The notes under the pieces: model-generated
Database searches by the model: none
What the model was told of the DNA's origin: nothing
Seen by the model: only the letters and a program-made list of their open reading frames with translations
Source of the DNA: Anisus vortex
Taxonomy: Eukaryota; Mollusca; Gastropoda; Planorbidae
NCBI GenBank assembly: GCA_949126835.1
Contig: OX421497.1
Span: 47,671,715 to 47,735,714 of the forward strand
Direction of reading: 5' to 3'
Length of the DNA: 64,000 bases
Shown here: positions 59,331 to 64,000 of the stretch, one piece after another
Position numbering within the stretch: the first letter of the stretch is position 1
Layout of the letters: each line of letters starts with the position of its first letter
Made by a program: the position numbers and the translations under genes

Positions 59331-59451
59331 ATAGCTCTGTGTTATTGTTTATTTGACTGGCTGGACATAGTGAGTTTTGTTCATGAATGTCTTGTTTGAG
59401 TGTGTGAATATTTAGGGGATGACTGGAGTAAAGAAAGAAAAAAGTAAAGTA

Positions 59452-59800
59452 TCCCAATCGGACCAAATAGATCCATAGGGCCGGTGAAAACAGCACTCAC
59501 CAGTTTCTGTGGCCACGGCATACTAAGAGATTGTGTGGCCAATACAATGCCCAGCCGCCTTTACTTTACTCCATCTAATATCAGGTACCAATCAGAGCTG
59601 GGTAGACCCAGGGACACCCTTTAGTTCCGGGGACAAATCCTAGCCTTAATAATAATAATTCTTGTATAGAGCACCTCTCGTGGAGGACAGTTAGAGACAG
59701 AGAACAGACAAGGAAGAACAGACGAAAATGTGTACATGTACAGGTGAATACCAGGATTTGAAGCCAGTCAAACGCATTCCCACTCGACCACCGTGTCCCT
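59452..59800 (-). mobile_element. SINE family A with an inserted LINE-tail fragment
   Basis: ATCGGACCAAATAGATCCAT, CACCAGTTTCTGTGGCCACG, GCCCAGCCGCCTTTACTTTA and ATCAGAGCTGGGTAGACCCA are intact. Between about 59648 and 59740 an (AAT)n CTTGTATAGAGCACCT segment is inserted, then the head resumes with ACCAGGATTTGAAGCCAG. Confidence 0.75.
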
Positions 59801-60169
59801 GGAGTCAGGCAGCTATAAAAAGATTGTAGTATGAGAATAACATTTAGTCGTTTAGGCATACACTGAACTTGTGTTGTCAAGTTATACACATCGGATGGCG
59901 CTGAGAGAGGATAGCATCAGTCAGAGAACTCTGGGACAACTGCTGGCCCCCTAATTCGACGTAGGGCACAAAACGGACTAACTAAAAAGTTTCTTGAGTG
60001 CCTCATTATAGTTTGATCTACAAACGTTTTTAGTAAAAAAAAAAAGAAATGGAACAAATGTCTGCTAGCAGGGCCGTATTTAGGATTGTGGGGGCCCTGT
60101 TCCCAGATTTATGTGGGGTGGGTGGGGGGGGGGGGGGCTCCTCGTGAACTCGCCTATACCTTCCGACAT

Positions 60170-60278
60170 TGACTGTGTTAGCCTGTGTACAGTGTTGCTG
60201 TGTTAGCCTGTGTACAGTGTTGCTGTGTTAGCCTGTGTACAGTGTTGCTGTGTTAGCCTGTGTACAGTGTTGCTGATG
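60170..60278. repeat. 25-bp tandem repeat, 4 copies
   Basis: The unit is GCTGTGTTAGCCTGTGTACA then GTGTT. Confidence 0.97.
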
Positions 60279-60451
60279 CTGAATGAAAACCTACTCTGTT
60301 TGACTCTGACATTTACAAATTCAGTGATCATTCATTGTGCGCTTCTACAACAGCACAGTTTTAATTCCCCCCCCCCCACACACACACACCGGTAAGGGAA
60401 TCACTGATTTGAGATCGAGTCCCGTAAAATTGATACTTGATGTCTAGTCTT

Positions 60452-60622
60452 ATAAGTTTACAGACGTTCCTTCTTGATAGAAGATTATTACTTCCACTAG
60501 GGCGACTGGGATCGGTAGGCGGCAGGGATTGGTCGGCGGCAGGGATTGGTCGGCGGCAGGGATAGAACCCCGGGCCGTGTTGTTGACAGTCCGGTGAACT
60601 AACCGCAGGACCAGCGGGCCGC
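60452..60622 (-). mobile_element. tRNA-like SINE (family B) with an internal 19-bp repeat
   Basis: CTTATAAGTTTACAGACGTT and CTTCTTGATAGAAGATTATT form the reversed tail. ATTGGTCGGCGGCAGGG is repeated three times in the body. The right end GGACCAGCGGGC is the reversed tRNA-like head. Confidence 0.85.
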
Positions 60623-60639
60623 CGTCCTCACATCATATG

Positions 60640-61220
60640 CTGGACATTGGCGGGAGTACAGTTTAAACTTGGCCTGTGGGTGCGTGTCTGGATTTAACTG
60701 AGCATTCTGTGAAATTTCTATATTTTTATCGGGCATCTGGGAGAGTTTCTAGGATTAAGTGGACATTTGTGTTGGGGTGCTTAATGAAAAATATGTGCAT
60801 TCCAAGTTTCGTATGTGGGAGAGGAGTGGTTGAGACTGAAATCGTTCCATGAACAACACAGAAGTGTGATGCCCGCCTACTCCCGCAACTCCTCTGGAAA
60901 TTTGCTAGACCCAGTCAGAGGTCTCCGCTGTGATGTTTGAACCAGAAGTGACCTATAAATTAACATTCAACCTATACGGCACGTGTTTACTGAATGAGTG
61001 CAGAGTGAGCGAGGCGGGGTGGGGTATGTGGCGAGCGGGGAGCGAGTGATTGGGGGACACGAAGTAATGGGAAACGAGGATGGAAGGTGGGAAGATGGCG
61101 TCCTAATGTTTTACCAGCGTGATGAAAATTAGGCTAAAACAAATTGGCGCGAAAATAATTGTATTATTGTCCCATAAGCTGCAATGTGATTCGACTGTCA
61201 CTTGTAATACTACGGAATTT
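60640..61220. other. Intergenic spacer, relatively GC-rich, nothing recognised
   Basis: Near 61005-61090 the sequence is rich in GGGG, but I see no exon or repeat. Confidence 0.5.
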
Positions 61221-61221
61221 T

Positions 61222-61385
61222 GAGGCCAGCACAATGCCCAGCCGCCTTTACTTTATCCCAATTAATGTCAGGTACCCATCAGAGCTGGGTAGACTCCTAG
61301 GAACAAATCCTTGCCTTTAGCAGGATTTAAATCCAGAACCGTCGGAATGCCAGTCGATTGCTTTGCCATCGTAACCCATATAGAA
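61222..61385 (-). mobile_element. SINE family A, 3'-truncated copy beside the duplicated segment
   Basis: GCCAGCACAATGCCCAGCCG, GTCAGGTACCCATCAGAGCT and AGCAGGATTTAAATCCAGAA are present; the 3' half is missing. Confidence 0.8.
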
Positions 61386-61556
61386 AGCATACTGTCATTA
61401 ATTTTTCTATACAGTTCAGTGCCTTGTGTGTATTTTTCACTGAGCTATATTATAGCTCAGTGGTGTTTTGTATATGTTTTGAAATACTTCCGGGTGAATT
61501 AACTCCGTTTAGTTTCTTTTATCGCGTGAGATGAAGTCTTTATTAGACAACATTAA

Positions 61557-63502
61557 CTCATTCTGTGCCAGGGTAAGGGGGGGGGGGTTTACCGCGTTTG
61601 TGCCATGCCATTTTTAGGCCGCTATAATTTTTTTTGGGGTGCCCTTATTTATTCATAAATTTCTAAAGGTATTTGTTTAGCAAGATACCTGTATTTAATA
61701 TCAAATTAAAGGAAATTATACAAGAAATAATAATAAGTAGAAGTTGAAACAATATTATAATAATAGTTACATCTTTATTGGTAATTTTTAGAGATCAAAT
61801 TTTTTTTTTAAACAGATTTTAAATCGTTTGTGTAGCAGAGATCCTATTTGGCTTGAAACCACTAAATAAAGCATATCTCAGAATGCATTTTGAATTTGGA
61901 TAATATTCCATATAGTTTCTGAGTTATATACTCATTTTTGTAATATTAGTATCATCCGGCAAACGCTGATCCTTCACATTTATATATAGTTTACATAGGG
62001 CTTGGCCCACTGATTTATAAAAAGAATGGATTAGGCACGGAAGTAACATCCTTGAAGACATTTCCGCCATTTTGTTTCTACTGCCACTGATCAATATATA
62101 TAATTACCGTGAGTTTGTTTATTTATTTAGATGTTTGTTTCTGCTCTATAGTCAGTGCCCTCACGTGGGAAAGGGCAGAGGGGGCAAATGCCCGAGGGCG
62201 GCACTTCTAGACGATGGTATGGATTCTATCATAGCTTGATGTCGTAATTAAAGAAATCTCTGCCAGATGTATTAGATGTGTGTTTTTTATCGACAACATT
62301 AATTTGCTAAAAATCACAGTTATCGCCTGCATCACTCACTACAATACGTAATTACTGCAGATAACAAAACAGAAGCAACGCATTCAATGATAGATTGTTC
62401 AGAGAGTTTGGCAGATTTTTGTAGAATAATGAGAATTACAAATAGTTTGGTACTACCACTTAGGTATGCTGGTCATCTAAAGTTTAAATATATTGTATGG
62501 ATCTTTGTTTCGATGCTAAAGTTTTTGGAAACCAAAGATAATTATTTGAGAGAAAATCTCATAAAAGTGAAAACTGATATTTCTTATTTAATTGAATTAA
62601 ATAAGTTAAACAAAAAATATTTTAGGGAATTGACCTTAATTAAAAGACGACAAAGAGTTTTTTTTTTTTTTTTTGCATTTATGTCAAAACTTCTATTGTA
62701 CAAGCACAACATTGGACGCAGAAATCTTGAATTTATAAAGAATAACTGACGTATTCATTTCATCTCTTTTTAGGATATTTCATTTTTTTTTAGGGTGATA
62801 AAATTGCATACAAATCTAGTCGGCCTATACATAATGCAAGCGGCAAATTTGACTTATTAGTTCAACTTCGGATTGGGGGGGGGGGGCAGTGAGAGATACA
62901 AATTTGAAAAAGGGGGCGGTGAGCCGAAAAAGGTTCAGAACCTATGCACTAAACAAAGCAGTTACAGTATGCAAGGGGGTGGCGCTAAAACTTTTGCCCT
63001 GGGGCGCTAGATGGGCTTGTGAGGGCCCTGTCTATAGTCTCATAAGCCGTTTGACTAATCGGTTTAAAAGTTAAATTTATAAATTGGAAACGTCCTCCAA
63101 AAGAAATTGTAACTTTATCGACAATATTGCTTAATTCGTCAATTTGTTTTTAAATAAACTTAGACCTATTACTAATCACCGTATGTTAAGGTTATAAAAC
63201 GGGCGCCATTTCCGAATTATGTCCCTTTGAAATGGTTTCAAATTTAGTGTTTCGAGACCGGGTTTTACCGTACTGCGAAATATTGATGTCTACTTTTTTT
63301 TATTATTTACTTTTTTATTGTTCGGTATTTGTTTTCTTTTTTTTCTTCATTTTGATCGTATTATTGTTAGTTTTAAATTATTCATTTTGAAAAGACTAGT
63401 TGTCATTCGTTTGATAATATAAAAAGTTGAATCAATAGGCCATAGCAACAAAATAAGCTATGAAAACCAAATCGACGATATATCGTGGATTGGCACGGAA
63501 AA
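61557..63502. mobile_element. 1.95 kb TTAA-flanked insertion in the duplicated segment
   Basis: TTAA occurs at both edges (61553-61556 and 63503-63506). The edges read CTCATTCTGTGCCA and, inward from the right, TTTTCCGTGCCA, sharing GTGCCA. A piggyBac-type insertion is plausible. Inside is a 120-codon plus-strand frame (62387-62749) with no recognised motif, and G-rich runs near 61578 and 62876. Confidence 0.5.
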
Positions 63503-63627
63503 TTAAACAAAATAATATGTTAAGAAACGTATCAGGAATTCTATGAAGCAAAGGATGGCAGATTTCTTAATTTTGTATTCGGTATTAAATATTAAACTAT
63601 TCATTCTGAAACAAGACCTTACATATG

Positions 63628-63805
63628 AAGCCGGCTGGTCCAGCGGTTAGTTCACCGGACTGTCAACCAAAAACCAACGGACAGGTCGCGGGTTCTATCT
63701 CTGCCACCGACGGATCCCTGTCGCCCTGCAGGAGTTTTGGGCCTAGTGGACGTAATAATCTTCTATCTAGAAGGAACGTCTGTAAACTTATAAGATACAA
63801 TTTAT
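63628..63805 (+). mobile_element. tRNA-like SINE (family B), well preserved
   Basis: The head is GGCTGGTCCAGCGGTTAGTT, followed by a B-box-like GGTCGCGGGTTCTATCTC, then CCCTGCAGGAGTTTTGGGCC and the tail TAATAATCTTCTATCTAGAA then GGAACGTCTGTAAAC. ATATGA flanks both sides as a possible target duplication. Confidence 0.85.
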
Positions 63806-64000
63806 AAGATATGATTATTCAAACCTGCTACTGGCAGATCAAAGTTCTGAAGTTACAAAAAATTTTGTTTGTCGTCACAGACCATTAGATTGTTGGCAGT
63901 AATGTTTTCCAGTAACTGTCCAGTCCCATGCGTAATGACCTCTGACTTTGTTTAAAAACCAACACACTGCAATAATTACATTATTACATTTATCAGTATC

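Larger units (their letters stand above)
61391..63980. repeat. Duplicated segment, copy 2 (split by insertions)
   Basis: 61391-61556 and 63503-63980 correspond to the consecutive parts of 51183-51665. The break is filled by a 1.9 kb insert, and the right part is broken again by a family B SINE at 63628-63800. Confidence 0.8.

Noticed and set aside
63628..63720. Possible functional tRNA gene
   Set aside because: The A- and B-box-like blocks are there, but no cloverleaf with matched acceptor stem can be drawn and the sequence recurs with a common body and tail, so it is a SINE.

Overview
This is a eukaryotic (animal) window, AT-rich, with long introns, many minisatellites, tRNA-derived SINEs, LINE remnants and small TIR transposons. 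Gene content and style fit an invertebrate, most likely a gastropod mollusc. The species is an inference and is not proven by the sequence.

Layout. (1) 23-4684, + strand: the last two coding exons of a dynein heavy chain-type gene, separated by a 3.7 kb array of a 29-bp repeat. (2) 7110-35807, - strand, tail-to-tail with the dynein gene: a complete gene for gamma-tubulin complex component 2 (TUBGCP2/GCP2). I resolve 29 coding exons that stay in frame and give 935 residues. One of its introns is a minor-spliceosome (U12-type) AT-AC intron. (3) 35.8-42.5 kb: intergenic space holding two LINE 3' fragments, one copy of an unnamed repeat and several MITEs. (4) 42490-49478, + strand, head-to-head with TUBGCP2: a complete four-exon TMEM138 gene (162 residues). 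Its first intron carries a 1.44 kb TIR element, a SINE and a decayed antisense LINE reverse transcriptase. (5) 49.5-54.5 kb: TMEM138 3' region, SINEs and satellites. (6) 54534-55513, - strand: a three-exon gene for a 96-residue secreted cysteine-rich peptide that I do not recognise, with a TATA box. (7) 56.5-64 kb: LINE remnants around a 2.2 kb satellite, SINEs, and a second copy of sequence found at 51.2-51.7 kb, interrupted by a 1.9 kb TTAA-flanked insert and a SINE.

The most striking signal is that several minisatellites contain an exon-intron boundary. The last dynein exon acceptor, and TUBGCP2 exon 2 donor, exon 14 donor, exon 25 acceptor and (as a simple duplication) exon 11 acceptor, each lie in the repeat unit or at its edge, so real splice sites sit beside rows of near-copies. 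The three conserved genes (dynein, gamma-tubulin complex, ciliary membrane protein) all act on microtubules or cilia, but nothing in the sequence shows common regulation. I see no CRISPR, operon or other prokaryotic feature.
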